Part shown: piece after piece, positions 9,016-17,608 of the stretch
How the letters are laid out: every line of letters starts with the position of its first letter
Position numbering within the stretch: the stretch's first letter is position 1
Source: Nonomuraea gerenzanensis
GTDB taxonomy: Bacteria > Actinomycetota > Actinomycetes > Streptosporangiales > Streptosporangiaceae
Reading direction: 5' to 3'
Length of the DNA: 64,000 nt
NCBI RefSeq assembly: GCF_020215645.1
Contig: NZ_CP084058.1
Span: forward strand, 6,448,001-6,512,000
The notes under the pieces: generated by a model
Told to the model about the DNA's origin: nothing
Database searches by the model: none
Seen by the model: only the letters and a program-made list of their open reading frames with translations
Translations under genes and position numbers: made by a program

Positions 9016-10064
9016 GCGCGTGCTCCGCTCGTGACGGGGGTGGTGGACAGGACCCTGAACGCCGCCGCGGCGACGGACGTGCCCGAGCCGAAGCCGACCA
9101 TGAGCAGGTGGTCGCCCGCGACCAGCCCGCCGGTGGCGAGCAGGTGCTCGAAGGCGATGAACTGGTCCACCGCGCCGCAGTGGCCGACGCGCCGCCCGTA
9201 GTCCCAGGTCGTCTGCTCCTCCTTGATGCCCAGCCAGGACATCTGCCCGTCCAGGTCCTCGCGGCGGCCGTGCGGGAACGCCACCCGCGTGATGTCGCCG
9301 AGCCCGATCCCGGCCTCCTCCAGGGTCTGCTCGACCTGCTGCATCATCGTCTTCTGGATGGTCAGGTGGATGCCGGTGCCCTGCGCCTTCAGCAGCCGCT
9401 GGCGGAACTCCTCGTGCCGGTCCCCGAAGCTCAGCCCTCGGCCGACGGTGGCGTCCGGCGGGAACAGGGGGTAGGCGCCGTCGTTGACCGCGTCGGCCTC
9501 CGGGATCACCGTCACGTTCACCGACAGCAGCTCGGCCATGCCGTAGTCCTTGCCGAGGAGGAGCGCGGCCGCGGCGTCGCCGATCAGCGCGCCCGGGGTC
9601 ATCCGCCAGCGGTCCACCAGCGGGGTGCCGTGGTTGTCGGAGGAGACGACCATGGCCGTCCGCCTGCGCGCGTCGGCCTGCAGGTAGCTCGCCGCCAGCT
9701 CCAGCGAGCTGATCATCCCGACGCAGCCGCTGCGGATCTCGAACGCCGGCACGTTCCCGCCGAGCAGGTGCATCTGCAGGTAGTGCTGGGGCTGCCAGCC
9801 GTTCGGGCCCTGGTGCCAGACGGACGGATAGAGCAGCAGGTCGAGGTCGCGCGGGGAGGACTCGCCCCAGCGGTCGTACGCGTCCAGGACCGCGAGCCGC
9901 GCCATCTCGGGCGCGGGCATGTCGCCGGCCACCGCCGCGCCGAGCTGCTGGAACCGCTCGGCCTCCGCCGCCGGGTACCAGCCCTCGCGGACCGCCTGCT
10001 CGACGCTCACGCTGTCAGGCACATGGACGCCGAGGCTCCTGACGAACATGTTGGATGTACGCAC
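9012..10064 (-). CDS. KAS III-like acyltransferase (CerJ/ChlB3 family), first copy
   Basis: This 350-aa KAS III-fold protein is a clear paralogue of the copy at 7702-8745; they share WHQGP.GW, GHCGA.DQ and similar flanks. It has Cys114 in IRSGCVGM, a His in VAFPHGRR, and an Asp in GHCGAVDQ 35 residues later. This Cys-His-Asp set is the one described for CerJ-type O-acyltransferases, replacing the Cys-His-Asn set of FabH. It is the first gene of the cassette. The start is GTG 10064, preceded by AAGGGG at 4 bases; the in-frame ATG at 10049 lacks a ribosome-binding site. The substrate is probably the aryl group made by the downstream PKS. No glycosyltransferase, halogenase or obvious acceptor gene lies nearby. 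Confidence 0.82.
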   Translation of the reverse strand: MRTSNMFVRSLGVHVPDSVSVEQAVREGWYPAAEAERFQQLGAAVAGDMPAPEMARLAVLDAYDRWGESSPRDLDLLLYPSVWHQGPNGWQPQHYLQMHLLGGNVPAFEIRSGCVGMISSLELAASYLQADARRRTAMVVSSDNHGTPLVDRWRMTPGALIGDAAAALLLGKDYGMAELLSVNVTVIPEADAVNDGAYPLFPPDATVGRGLSFGDRHEEFRQRLLKAQGTGIHLTIQKTMMQQVEQTLEEAGIGLGDITRVAFPHGRREDLDGQMSWLGIKEEQTTWDYGRRVGHCGAVDQFIAFEHLLATGGLVAGDHLLMVGFGSGTSVAAAAFRVLSTTPVTSGARA

Positions 10065-10356
10065 ACGTCCCCTTAACTCATCGCCGACCCGGACCACGCC
10101 CCCGGCACTGGAAGGCGGCTTATCCGATTTATTTCGGGCCCCGGGATAAAGCGCGGCCCCCGGCCGGTCGAGAAAACAACGCGGAATTAGCCGGCGAGCC
10201 GTCACCGGCAAGGATAGGGGTGGCTCATCGAATGAAGCAATATGTGCGTCCACAAATCGGTCCGGCGACATTCGGTGATCAGCACCGGACGGAACGTGGT
10301 GCATTTCGGCAATGCGCATTTCCGCTTTACGTCGCGGATTCTTTCGCAAGTGGTAA
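10065..10356. other. Promoter-bearing intergenic region upstream of the aromatic PKS operon
   Basis: About 290 bp without a credible gene, clearly less GC-rich than its surroundings. It must carry the minus-strand promoter of the KAS III-ACP-KAS III-PKS operon. A short inverted repeat TTATCC / GGATAA brackets about 20 bases near 10120-10155 and could be an operator. The long upstream extension of the KAS III frame through here has poor codon bias and is rejected. Confidence 0.4.
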
Positions 10357-10401
10357 GCGCCGGGCCCGAAACCGAATGGCGTACGGTTCCGGGCCCGGCG
10401 C
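10357..10401 (-). terminator. Strong stem-loop after the CBM2 esterase gene
   Basis: Two 17-base arms (10357-10373 and 10385-10401, core CGGGCCCG with flanking GCGC and AACC/GGTT) pair with one mismatch around an 11-base loop. The structure starts 7 bases beyond the esterase stop on the minus strand. No long U-run follows, as is usual for actinobacterial terminators. Confidence 0.7.
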
Positions 10402-10407
10402 GCCGCC

Positions 10408-11733
10408 TCAGAGGCTCGCCACTCTCGTGCAGACGACGTTGTTGAGTTTGAACTGGGCGGGAATGTCGTTCGTGCCGGTGGCGGTCGCAGAGAAGCCGAG
10501 GCTCTGGCTGGAGCCGGGGCCGATGTAGGAGTTGTGGCCGGCGTCCCTTGCGGTCACCTGGTTGCCGGTCTGGGTGACCGTGGCGTTCCAGGCGCCGGTG
10601 ATCTGCTGGTTGCCCGACCAGGTCCACGTCACGGCCCAGCCGCTGACGGGGGTCGTGCCGGTGTTCCTGACGGTCACGCTGCCGTTGAAGGCGCCGTTCC
10701 AGGCGCCGGTGGAGTAGGCGACCTCGCAGGAGGTGCCCAGCTTGAGCCCGCCGCGCAGGAAGGTCGCGAAGTTGGCCCAGGTGGGGTTCAGCGTGCCCGT
10801 CCGTACGGTCTCGGTGCAGTCGGTGGTGGTGTAGACGGTCTCGGCGCCGTGGTGGGCGGGGTCCATGATCTGGGTCAGCATGTGGTCCGCGCCGGGCACC
10901 GAGACGAACGTGAGGTCACCGCACGCCGCCTTGATCCTGTTGTAGAGCAGGACGCTCTGCCCGTGCGGCACCAGGAAGTCGGCCTGGCCGTGCAGCACCA
11001 TCAGCGGCGGGTCGTTGCCGTCGACGTAGGTCATCGGGTTGGCCTGCGCCACCGTGGCCGGGCAGGTCTGGATCGGGCAGCCGACCAGCAGGGACTCCGG
11101 GGAGGCGGGCGAGTTGTGGTCCAGCCCGCCGCTCGGCAGGTTCTGCGCGTTCATCTGCAGGAAGTCGGTCGGGCTGTAGAAGGCCAGCCCCACCTGCACG
11201 GCGCTGGAGACGCCGGTCGTGCCGACCGTGCCCTCCAGCGACGCCACCCCGCCGGACAGGGTGGCCATCTCCGTCAGCCAGCCGCCCGAGGAGTCGCCCA
11301 CCATCGCGAAGCGGTTCGGGTCGAGCTGGTACGTGGCGGCGTTGGCGCGCAGCCACCGGATGGCCGCCTTGATGTCGTGCACCTGGGCGGGGAAGATGGC
11401 CTGGCCGCTGGAGCGGACGCTGACGCCGGCCACGGCGAAGCCCAGCGGGTTGAAGACGCTCGCGATCGCGTCCGCGCCGTCCTTGCCGTCGTCGCTCGTC
11501 CACGCCGAGCCCTTGTGCCAGATGATCAGCGGGCGGGGCGTGACGCCGGTGGACGGCAGGTAGAGATCCAGCATGTGCCCCCGGCTGCCGGCGGGCTGGG
11601 CGGGCGCGTACGAGACGTCGGTGATCACCTGCGCGGCGTGGGCCGGCGGCGAGAAGGCCGCCGACACCCCCACGGCGGCCAGCATGGTCATCGCCATGCC
11701 GACGAGTAAGGCCTTGCAGATTCGAGCTTGCAT
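10408..11733 (-). CDS. Secreted alpha/beta-hydrolase (esterase) with C-terminal CBM2
   Basis: This is a 441-aa exported enzyme. The N-terminus is a signal peptide (Arg/Lys, then a hydrophobic core ending in PAHA-A near residue 33). The hydrolase domain (about 35-320) has the nucleophile elbow GDSSGG and a late His in PGADHM, the pattern of the carbohydrate-esterase/prolyl-peptidase-like BD-FAE group. After a Cys-containing link, residues about 340-436 form a family 2 carbohydrate-binding module (SGWAVTWTW, conserved Trp residues, Cys at both ends). It probably deacylates plant polysaccharide while bound to cellulose or chitin. ATG 11733 follows GGAG and begins the signal peptide; the longer frame is not supported. 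A strong hairpin follows the stop. Confidence 0.88.
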   Translation of the reverse strand: MQARICKALLVGMAMTMLAAVGVSAAFSPPAHAAQVITDVSYAPAQPAGSRGHMLDLYLPSTGVTPRPLIIWHKGSAWTSDDGKDGADAIASVFNPLGFAVAGVSVRSSGQAIFPAQVHDIKAAIRWLRANAATYQLDPNRFAMVGDSSGGWLTEMATLSGGVASLEGTVGTTGVSSAVQVGLAFYSPTDFLQMNAQNLPSGGLDHNSPASPESLLVGCPIQTCPATVAQANPMTYVDGNDPPLMVLHGQADFLVPHGQSVLLYNRIKAACGDLTFVSVPGADHMLTQIMDPAHHGAETVYTTTDCTETVRTGTLNPTWANFATFLRGGLKLGTSCEVAYSTGAWNGAFNGSVTVRNTGTTPVSGWAVTWTWSGNQQITGAWNATVTQTGNQVTARDAGHNSYIGPGSSQSLGFSATATGTNDIPAQFKLNNVVCTRVASL

Positions 11734-12181
11734 GGTTGCGACTCCGTTGGTCGGATGATCGCCGCTGACCGGCCCCCGTGCTCGTGTGTCGCGGCTCACA
11801 TCGATATGGCGGGGAGACGATATGACACGTAAGTGAGGATGGTCAAAGGTTTCGCCGTATCGTTCCAATGCAACCTGGAAAGCAGGATAAATCGTACTTT
11901 ATGGACCCAAAGGGCGATGGAGGGGTCAGATGATCACTCCAGCACCCAGGGCGCCCTCCGCGAGCCTTGGCCGGGAAAGCTGGAACTCCAGAAATGGAAC
12001 TACAGATAAGTAACGTCGGCCTTACGTGTGGTAAACATCCGTGAAACGCGCTCGCCCGCCGCCATTACGCGGCCGAAAGTTTTCGGGCCCGCGCCGCCGC
12101 CGATCCCGACATGACAATGTGCCTGGCTCATGGTGAGTGATATTGTCCAGCGTCATGATCTCCCCAGTCGCAGGAGGACGA
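11734..12181. other. Divergent intergenic region between esterase and small secreted protein
   Basis: This 448-bp region is less GC-rich than the genes. It must hold the divergent promoters of the minus-strand esterase and the plus-strand small secreted protein. I see no clear -35/-10 pair, no CebR-type palindrome, and no frame with convincing codon bias or ribosome-binding site. Confidence 0.4.
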
Positions 12182-12406
12182 ATGCGAAAGGCACGCGCTG
12201 TTCTCGTCACGGCCGTCATGGCCCTCGGAGTGTCCCTGACGGTCGGCGCCACCCCCGCACAGGCGGAGGGCGAAAGGCTGGCCGGCGTGTTCAGGGACTA
12301 CTCGGAGTGCCAGCGGATCGGCAACCACGGCATCGCCCAGGGCTGGTGGGACGACTTCTCCTGCGAGTGGGAGGGTCGTTACCGTTACTACTTCCTCTAC
12401 GCGTGA
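12182..12406 (+). CDS. Small secreted protein of unknown function
   Basis: This 74-aa protein starts at ATG 12182, four bases after a perfect AGGAGG. It begins with a signal peptide (MRKAR then a hydrophobic stretch ending ATPAQA, about 28 residues). The mature part is only about 46 residues, rich in aromatic residues (WWDDF, YRYYF), with two Cys (SECQRIG and FSCEW) that could form one disulfide. Small secreted proteins of this layout are common in actinomycetes and mostly uncharacterised. The upstream in-frame ATG at 12137 has no such Shine-Dalgarno. Confidence 0.75.
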   Translation: MRKARAVLVTAVMALGVSLTVGATPAQAEGERLAGVFRDYSECQRIGNHGIAQGWWDDFSCEWEGRYRYYFLYA

Positions 12407-12486
12407 CCTCGTGAGCCGCGCGCGCTCCCTGCCCTGAGGGGTGATGGTGGGAGCGCGCGTGCGCGCCGCCCCGCCCGCCGCGCCGG

Positions 12487-13306
12487 TCAGGCGAGCGCGC
12501 CACCGTCGTACACCATCTCACCCCCGATGACAGCGGCGCCGACGGTCAGCGAGGCGATGCGGTCGGGCGCGACCGCCAGCAGGTCGTCCGACAGCACGGC
12601 GAAGTCGGCCGGCATCCCGCGCGCCAGCCTCCCCTTACGCTCCCCGGCATGCTCAGCGTAGGCAGAGCCCACCGTGTACGCACGCAACGCCTGCTCCGCC
12701 GTGACCGCCTCCCGAGGAGCCGGCGGCGCCTCGGAGGCGGTACGCCGATTCACCATGTCGTCGATGTTCGGCAACGGACTGCCATGCGCCACGGGCGCGT
12801 CACTGCCCGGCAGAACAGCCCCGGCCTCGGTCAGGCTGCGCATGCGATAGCAGCGCTCACTCCGCTCAGGCCCCAGCGCCGCGATCAGGCCGTCACCGAT
12901 CTCGGTCAGGAACCGCCCCTGCGGAACGGCGATGGCTCCGAGCGCGATCAGCCGCTTGACCTGGGCGTCCGTGGCGACCGCGAAGGGTTCGACCCGATGG
13001 CGGACATCGCGTCGCGGGTGAGCTGCCCGGGCGGCGGCGAAGGCGTCCAGCGCGCGGTCGATGGCGTCGCGGCTCGAAGACCCCAGGTCGTGCAGCACCG
13101 TGAGATGCGGCATGACCGTGGCCCTGACGTGCAGCAGTCCGCGCTCGACCGCCAGCTGGAAGGCGTGCAGATCGACCGGCCCGTGCCCGATGCCGCCCCC
13201 CGCGGCGATGCCGGGCTCGGTGAAGCTGGTCAGCCCCTCCGACGGGCCCAGGGTGTCGGCCGCGGCGATCCAGGCCACGATCGACTCGGCGCGCAGCGGG
13301 GACCGC
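12487..13306 (-). pseudogene. C-terminal fragment of a YtcJ-like metal-dependent amidohydrolase
   Basis: About 270 residues match the C-terminal half of amidohydrolase-3/YtcJ-type hydrolases: GLTSFTEPG at the front, RHRVEPFAV, VLPGSDAPVAHGSPL, then the terminal RLARGMPADFAVLSDDLL composite-domain strand. Full-length members have more than 500 residues with an N-terminal metal site, which is missing here. Upstream of about 13300 the frame turns into Arg-rich antisense of the carboxylesterase gene. No start codon or ribosome-binding site fits. It looks like a 5'-deleted gene, probably broken when the neighbouring esterase segment was joined to it. Confidence 0.7.
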
Positions 13307-14803
13307 CTACTGCAGCGGGAGCGCCTCGAAAGCGTGCCCGGCCCACAACCCCCGCGACCTCTCCTCCGGATACACCGCGACGCCCGCCTCCGCACCGATG
13401 ATCCAGCTCTGCCCCCCTCGCGGCTCGTACGCCGGCCACCCCGGATCCCCCACCGCGGCGAAGGCGACCCAAGCCGCGCGAACCCGCGCCGACAGCTCGG
13501 CCGCGACCGCTGGCGGCTCCCGCCCGATGAGCAGCCCCGCCGCCCCCGCCGTCAGGTTGCCGAACGTCAGCGGCAGCCCGAGCCCGTGACAGGCACCGAG
13601 AAGCTCACCCCCCATGCCAGGAGCCGGCCAGGTCAGCTCGTACAGGTAGGCCCGCCCGTGCCTCCCCCGCGCCTCGGCCAGCCGCGCGGAAGGCATCCGG
13701 AACAGCCAGTCGGAGTGCACCAGCTCATACAGCAGCTCCGCGTCCGCCTCCGGGAAGGCGGCGCGGTAGGCGGGCGGGTCGGGGGCGAGCTCGCGCAGTG
13801 CCGCGTCCGCCTGCTCCCCCGTGACCTGGCCCAGCTCGCCCTTGATGGCCATGAACAGCCGGTACTCGTCGCGCGTGTGCCCCGCGATCAGCTCCACCCC
13901 GGGCGCGGCGCCGTCCGACAGCGCCTGCCAGGGCGTCGCGGGCAGCACCTCGCCGTCCACGACGGGCGCGAACGGCATCTGGACGAACGCGGCCCGGCCC
14001 CACCGCGAGCGGCCGGCCATCTTGTCCGCGACGGCGTCCCCCGCATCGAGCAGCCGCTCAGGCGACAGGCGGGCGAGTTGGCCCGCGACCGGGGGCAGGC
14101 CCAGCTCGCCCGCCACCGCGACGGCCAGGTCGGCGGCCAGCTCGGCGGAGAAGAACACCCCCGGCACGCTCTGCGCGATCGCCCCGCGGAACAGACCGGC
14201 CGCCGCCGGCATCGCCATCAGAGCCGCGATGCTCCCCGCGCCGGCGGACTCGCCGAACACGGTGACCCGGCCGGGGTCGCCGCCGAACGCCGCGATGTTG
14301 TCGTGCACCCAGCGCAGGGCGGCCACCTGGTCCAGGAACCCGCGGTTCGCCGGTGCGCCGTGGAAGTGACCGAAGCCCTCGGCGGAGACCCGGTAGTTGA
14401 AGGTGACGAGGACCACACCGTCGCGGGCGAGCACGCGGCCGTCGAAGAGCGGGTCGCCGGACCGCCCGTACATGTAGCCGCCGCCTTGGATCCACACCAT
14501 CACCGGCAGCCGGGCCGCGCCCAGGTCGGCGGACCACACGTTGACGGTCAGCCAGTCGCCGTCGCCGCCGTCCGCGCCGGAGGTGCCCAGCAGCCTGGAC
14601 TGCGGCGGCGGCGCGCCGAACGCGACGGCCTCGCGCACCCCGTCCCACGGCTCGGCCGGCACCGGCGCGGCCAGCCGCAGGTCGCCCACCGGCGGTCGCC
14701 CGAACGGGATGCCGCGGAAGACGGCCACGCCGTCCTCCATCCGCCCGCGCAGCCTTCCCGTGCTCACCCGGACCTCCGGGCCCGCCGATCCGCTGGTGCT
14801 CAT
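13307..14803 (-). CDS. Type-B carboxylesterase
   Basis: This 498-aa enzyme belongs to the carboxylesterase type B/para-nitrobenzyl esterase family. Visible family marks are VAVFRGIPFGRPPVGDLR, the oxyanion loop IQGGGYMYG, the nucleophile motif GESAGAGS, and HDNIAAFGGDPGRVTVFGE. A catalytic His is expected in the GACHGLGLP segment near residue 415. There is no signal peptide, so it should be cytoplasmic and act on small esters. ATG 14803 has GGAGGAG six bases upstream. It is divergent from a MarR regulator (122-bp gap), a pairing often seen for detoxifying esterases, and likely repressed by it. Downstream lies a truncated amidohydrolase. Confidence 0.9.
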   Translation of the reverse strand: MSTSGSAGPEVRVSTGRLRGRMEDGVAVFRGIPFGRPPVGDLRLAAPVPAEPWDGVREAVAFGAPPPQSRLLGTSGADGGDGDWLTVNVWSADLGAARLPVMVWIQGGGYMYGRSGDPLFDGRVLARDGVVLVTFNYRVSAEGFGHFHGAPANRGFLDQVAALRWVHDNIAAFGGDPGRVTVFGESAGAGSIAALMAMPAAAGLFRGAIAQSVPGVFFSAELAADLAVAVAGELGLPPVAGQLARLSPERLLDAGDAVADKMAGRSRWGRAAFVQMPFAPVVDGEVLPATPWQALSDGAAPGVELIAGHTRDEYRLFMAIKGELGQVTGEQADAALRELAPDPPAYRAAFPEADAELLYELVHSDWLFRMPSARLAEARGRHGRAYLYELTWPAPGMGGELLGACHGLGLPLTFGNLTAGAAGLLIGREPPAVAAELSARVRAAWVAFAAVGDPGWPAYEPRGGQSWIIGAEAGVAVYPEERSRGLWAGHAFEALPLQ

Positions 14804-14925
14804 GGCACGCTCCTCCGCCGGGGGTGCCTGCTCCCACAGCCAGGCGCGGTCATCTTCTCCCGGACTCCCGCGCCGCCGCACCTGGATATCGGGCCGGGCA
14901 TTTAGTAAGTGATAGCGTAATAAGG

Positions 14926-15366
14926 ATGAATCAGCAGCTCACCGCGGAGGCGGTCGCGCCGCGGCTGCGCGGCGCGGTGCTGCGGCTCGCGCGCCGGCTG
15001 CGTGTGGACCGCGACAGGTCGGCGCTGAGCAACAACAAGATCGCGGTGCTCAGCCACCTCATCCGCGCGGGTGAGAGCACTCCGTCGCGGGTCAGCAGGG
15101 ACGAGCGGCAGCACCCGCAGTCGCTGACGCGGGTGTTCGCCGAGCTGGTGCAGGACGGGCTGATCGAGCGCGTCGTGGACCCGGACGACGGCCGCCGCAG
15201 CCGGCTCCGGCTCACCGGGGCGGGGCGGGCCGCGTTCGAGCACGACATGGCGCTGCGCGACAGGTGGCTGGCCGCCGCCCTCGATGGTCTCAGCCCGGCC
15301 GAGCTGCGCCTGCTCGCCGACGCCGCACGGCTTCTCGATCGGATCGGAGCACCTGGTGACGAGTGA
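14926..15366 (+). CDS. MarR-family transcriptional regulator
   Basis: This 146-aa winged-helix regulator starts at ATG 14926 after AAGG. The MarR core is clear: VLSHLIRAGESTPSRVSRDERQHPQSLTRVFAELVQDGLIERVVDPDDGRRSRLRLTGAG holds the recognition helix and the DxR wing (about residues 42-105). The AT-richer leader just before the gene (TTAGTAAGTGATAGCGTAATAA) is a likely self-operator region. Divergent from the carboxylesterase, which is its most probable target. Its last 11 bases overlap the start of the amylase-family gene, so those two may be co-transcribed. Confidence 0.88.
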   Translation: MNQQLTAEAVAPRLRGAVLRLARRLRVDRDRSALSNNKIAVLSHLIRAGESTPSRVSRDERQHPQSLTRVFAELVQDGLIERVVDPDDGRRSRLRLTGAGRAAFEHDMALRDRWLAAALDGLSPAELRLLADAARLLDRIGAPGDE

Positions 15367-16780
15367 CCCGGCCGGCTCCGGCCTGCCGACTGACCCGGCC
15401 GGCTCCGGCCTGCCGGCTGACCCGACCGGCTCGGACGTGCCATCCGGATCGGCACGACTCGTGGCGGAGCGCCCGGCGAGGCCTGAGCCGGGCTGGGTCA
15501 GGAGTGCGGTCTGGTGGCGGATCTACCCGCTGGGCTTCGTCGGCGCCTTCCCCGAGCCGCCCACCGGCCCCGCCCACCCCGGCGAGCACCGGCTGCTGCG
15601 GGTGATCGACTGGCTCGACCACGCCGTGGCGCTCGGCGCGACAGGCCTCGCGCTCGGCCCCGTCTTCGCCTCCGCCAGCCACGGATACGACACCCTCGAC
15701 CACTTCGCGATCGACCCGCGGCTCGGCGACGACTCCGACTTCGACCGGCTCGCCGCCGCGGCCTCGGAGCGGGGCCTGCGGCTCCAGCTCGACGGCGTGT
15801 TCAACCACGTCGGCCGCTGCCACCCCCTGGTGCAGGAGGCGCTGCGGCAGGGGCCCGGCGGCGAGGCGATGCGCTGGTTCCGCCCTGCAGTGGACGAGCG
15901 GGGACGGGCCCGGCTCGGCACGTTCGAAGGGCACGACCAGCTCGTCACGCTGAACCACGACGAACCGGCCGTGCGGGCGTACGTCGTCGAGGTCATGCGG
16001 CACTGGCTCGACCGGGGCGCCGACGCCTGGCGGCTCGACGCCGCCTACAGCGTCCCCACCGGCTTCTGGGCGGACGTCCTGCCGCAGGTGCGCCGCAGTC
16101 ACCCGGACGTCTGGTTCGAGGCCGAGGTCATCCACGGCGACTACACGGCGTTCGTCGCGGAGAGCACCGCCGACACGGTCACCCAGTACGAGCTGTGGAA
16201 GGCCGTCTGGTCGAGCATCGAGGACCGCAACTTCTTCGAGCTGGACTGGACGCTCCAGCGCCACAACGCCATGCTGGACACCTTCGTGCCGGCCACCTTC
16301 GTCGGCAACCACGACGTCACCCGCATCGCCAGCCGGATCACCGACCCCCGCCACCTCCCGCACGCCATCGCCCTGCTCGCGCTGCTCGGCGGCACCCCCA
16401 CCGTCTACGCCGGCGACGAGTACGGCCTGCGCGCCGTCAAGGAGGAACGAGCGGGCGGCGACGACGCGATCAGGCCCGAGTTCCCGCCCCGCCCGCCTTC
16501 CGCGACCGGGATCCTCCACCTCCACCGGCGGCTCCTCGCGCTGCGCCGCCGCCACCCGTGGCTGCACCGTGCGCGCAGCCGCGCCCAGGTGCTGCGGAAC
16601 CGGCAGTACGTGATCACCCTCGAAGCGGGCGGCAGGGCGCTCGACCTCGCCCTCAACCTCGACGACGGTGAACTCCCCCTCGCTCCCGGGTCCGTGCTGC
16701 TGGACGGCGACGCCTCCTCACGTGTGCTCACCGGGGCAGTCGCCCCGCACGGATGGGCGATCAGCCGTCCCGGCGGGTGA
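15356..16780 (+). CDS. Alpha-amylase-family (GH13) glycoside hydrolase
   Basis: This 474-aa protein has a GH13 (beta/alpha)8 barrel. Conserved regions are visible: LDGVFNHVG (region I), DAWRLDAAY with the nucleophile Asp (region II), WFEAEVIHG with the acid/base Glu (region III), FVGNHDVTRI with the transition-state Asp (region IV). A short C-terminal beta domain follows. No signal peptide is seen, so an intracellular role in maltodextrin or trehalose metabolism is likely; the precise specificity cannot be read. GTG 15356 overlaps the MarR gene end. The first 30 residues come from a 27-bp tandem repeat (DPAGSGLP units) and are probably disordered, so translation could also start a little further in. 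Confidence 0.85.
   Translation: MTSDPAGSGLPTDPAGSGLPADPTGSDVPSGSARLVAERPARPEPGWVRSAVWWRIYPLGFVGAFPEPPTGPAHPGEHRLLRVIDWLDHAVALGATGLALGPVFASASHGYDTLDHFAIDPRLGDDSDFDRLAAAASERGLRLQLDGVFNHVGRCHPLVQEALRQGPGGEAMRWFRPAVDERGRARLGTFEGHDQLVTLNHDEPAVRAYVVEVMRHWLDRGADAWRLDAAYSVPTGFWADVLPQVRRSHPDVWFEAEVIHGDYTAFVAESTADTVTQYELWKAVWSSIEDRNFFELDWTLQRHNAMLDTFVPATFVGNHDVTRIASRITDPRHLPHAIALLALLGGTPTVYAGDEYGLRAVKEERAGGDDAIRPEFPPRPPSATGILHLHRRLLALRRRHPWLHRARSRAQVLRNRQYVITLEAGGRALDLALNLDDGELPLAPGSVLLDGDASSRVLTGAVAPHGWAISRPGG
15364..15435. repeat. 27-bp tandem repeat at the 5' end of the GH13 gene
   Basis: Two near-identical 27-bp units (TGACCCGGCCGGCTCCGGCC plus seven bases) at 15364-15390 and 15391-15417 are followed by a partial third. 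In the amylase frame they encode the repeated octa/nonapeptide DPAGSGLP. The first unit covers the MarR stop codon. Confidence 0.85.
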
Positions 16781-16904
16781 CGGAGGGGGCGGTGTGGCGT
16801 AACGTCGGTTCATGGGTGAGAAGCAGGGGGCCACAGAGGCGGCGCACGTCCGGCAAGACCTGCCCGAGGCCGGGCTGCCCGCCCGCCCATCCCCGGGCTG
16901 AGCC

Positions 16905-17174
16905 GTGTCGCGCTACTTCGAGGCCCCGGGCGGCCTCCGGATCCAGCCGGTGGACGTCGTTCCCGGCAGCCCGCACTGGATCTTCGTCCGCATGATCGCG
17001 CCTGACGTCCAGCCGGGTGAGGTGTGGTACCTCGTGACCCGGCGCGGCGCGGCCGTGGGCCGGCTGCCGGGCTACTACCAGTTGCACGAGCTGACCGACC
17101 TGCTGGAGACGCTCGGCCTGAGCCTCGCCGACCTCCGGGAGACGGGCGGTGGCGCGGAGACCGGCACCGCGTGA
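16905..17174 (+). CDS. Small hypothetical protein
   Basis: An 89-aa protein beginning at GTG 16905. It has strong third-position GC bias and a sequence that looks like a compact soluble domain (WIFVRMIAPDVQPGEVWYLVTRRG then an amphipathic helix LHELTDLLETLGLSLADL). I do not recognise the family. No signal peptide, membrane segment or Cys is present. The Shine-Dalgarno is weak. The stop overlaps a GTG that opens the next, possibly frameshifted frame, suggesting translational coupling. Confidence 0.5.
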   Translation: MSRYFEAPGGLRIQPVDVVPGSPHWIFVRMIAPDVQPGEVWYLVTRRGAAVGRLPGYYQLHELTDLLETLGLSLADLRETGGGAETGTA

Positions 17175-17532
17175 CCCCGCCGCCCGCGCCGGGGCCGCCG
17201 CTGACGCTGCTGGCACCCCACTGTCGCGGCTGTTTCGGGCACCCCGACACCCCCGGGCCCCACGCCTATCCCAGCACCGACCGCACCCCCGAGACCTGCT
17301 GTCCCGCTGCGCGCCGGCGTGGCCGGCGCTCGCCACGGCCGTGCCGATCCTGCTGCCGGCGGCCGGGGAGCGTCCGCGCCACGGGCTGGGCGAGTTGCTC
17401 GGGGTCGCCGTGCGGGCCGCGGGCCTGGCGAGGGCGCGGGAGGCGGTGCCCGGGCCGGCGGAGCTCGCGGGGCGCAAGGGGCCGAGCCTGGTCGTTCACG
17501 AGGCCCGTCGCCTGCACAGCGCGATCTCGTAG
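17171..17532 (+). pseudogene. Possible frameshifted hypothetical gene
   Basis: A GTG at 17171 overlaps the preceding stop as GTGA. It opens a frame with good GC3 (TLLAPHCRGCFGHPDTPG, then YPSTDRTPETC) for about 40 codons. Coding-like bias then moves to another frame (LLSRCAPAWPALATAVPILLPAAGERPRHGLGELLG to RRLHSAIS, stop 17532). The simplest reading is one small gene with a frameshift near 17300. No family is recognised in either part. Apart from this the 17175-17608 gap shows nothing. Confidence 0.35.
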
Positions 17533-17608
17533 GGCGCCACCATGGCCTCATCGCCATGTGTCATAGATTGGTCACCTGGCGTGAAGACGTGCCACACGGG
17601 AGGAGACC

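Noticed and set aside
10065..10349. N-terminal extension of the first KAS III to 10349
   Set aside because: The extension has poor codon bias, lies in lower-GC promoter DNA and would add residues absent from the family. GTG 10064 has AAGGGG.
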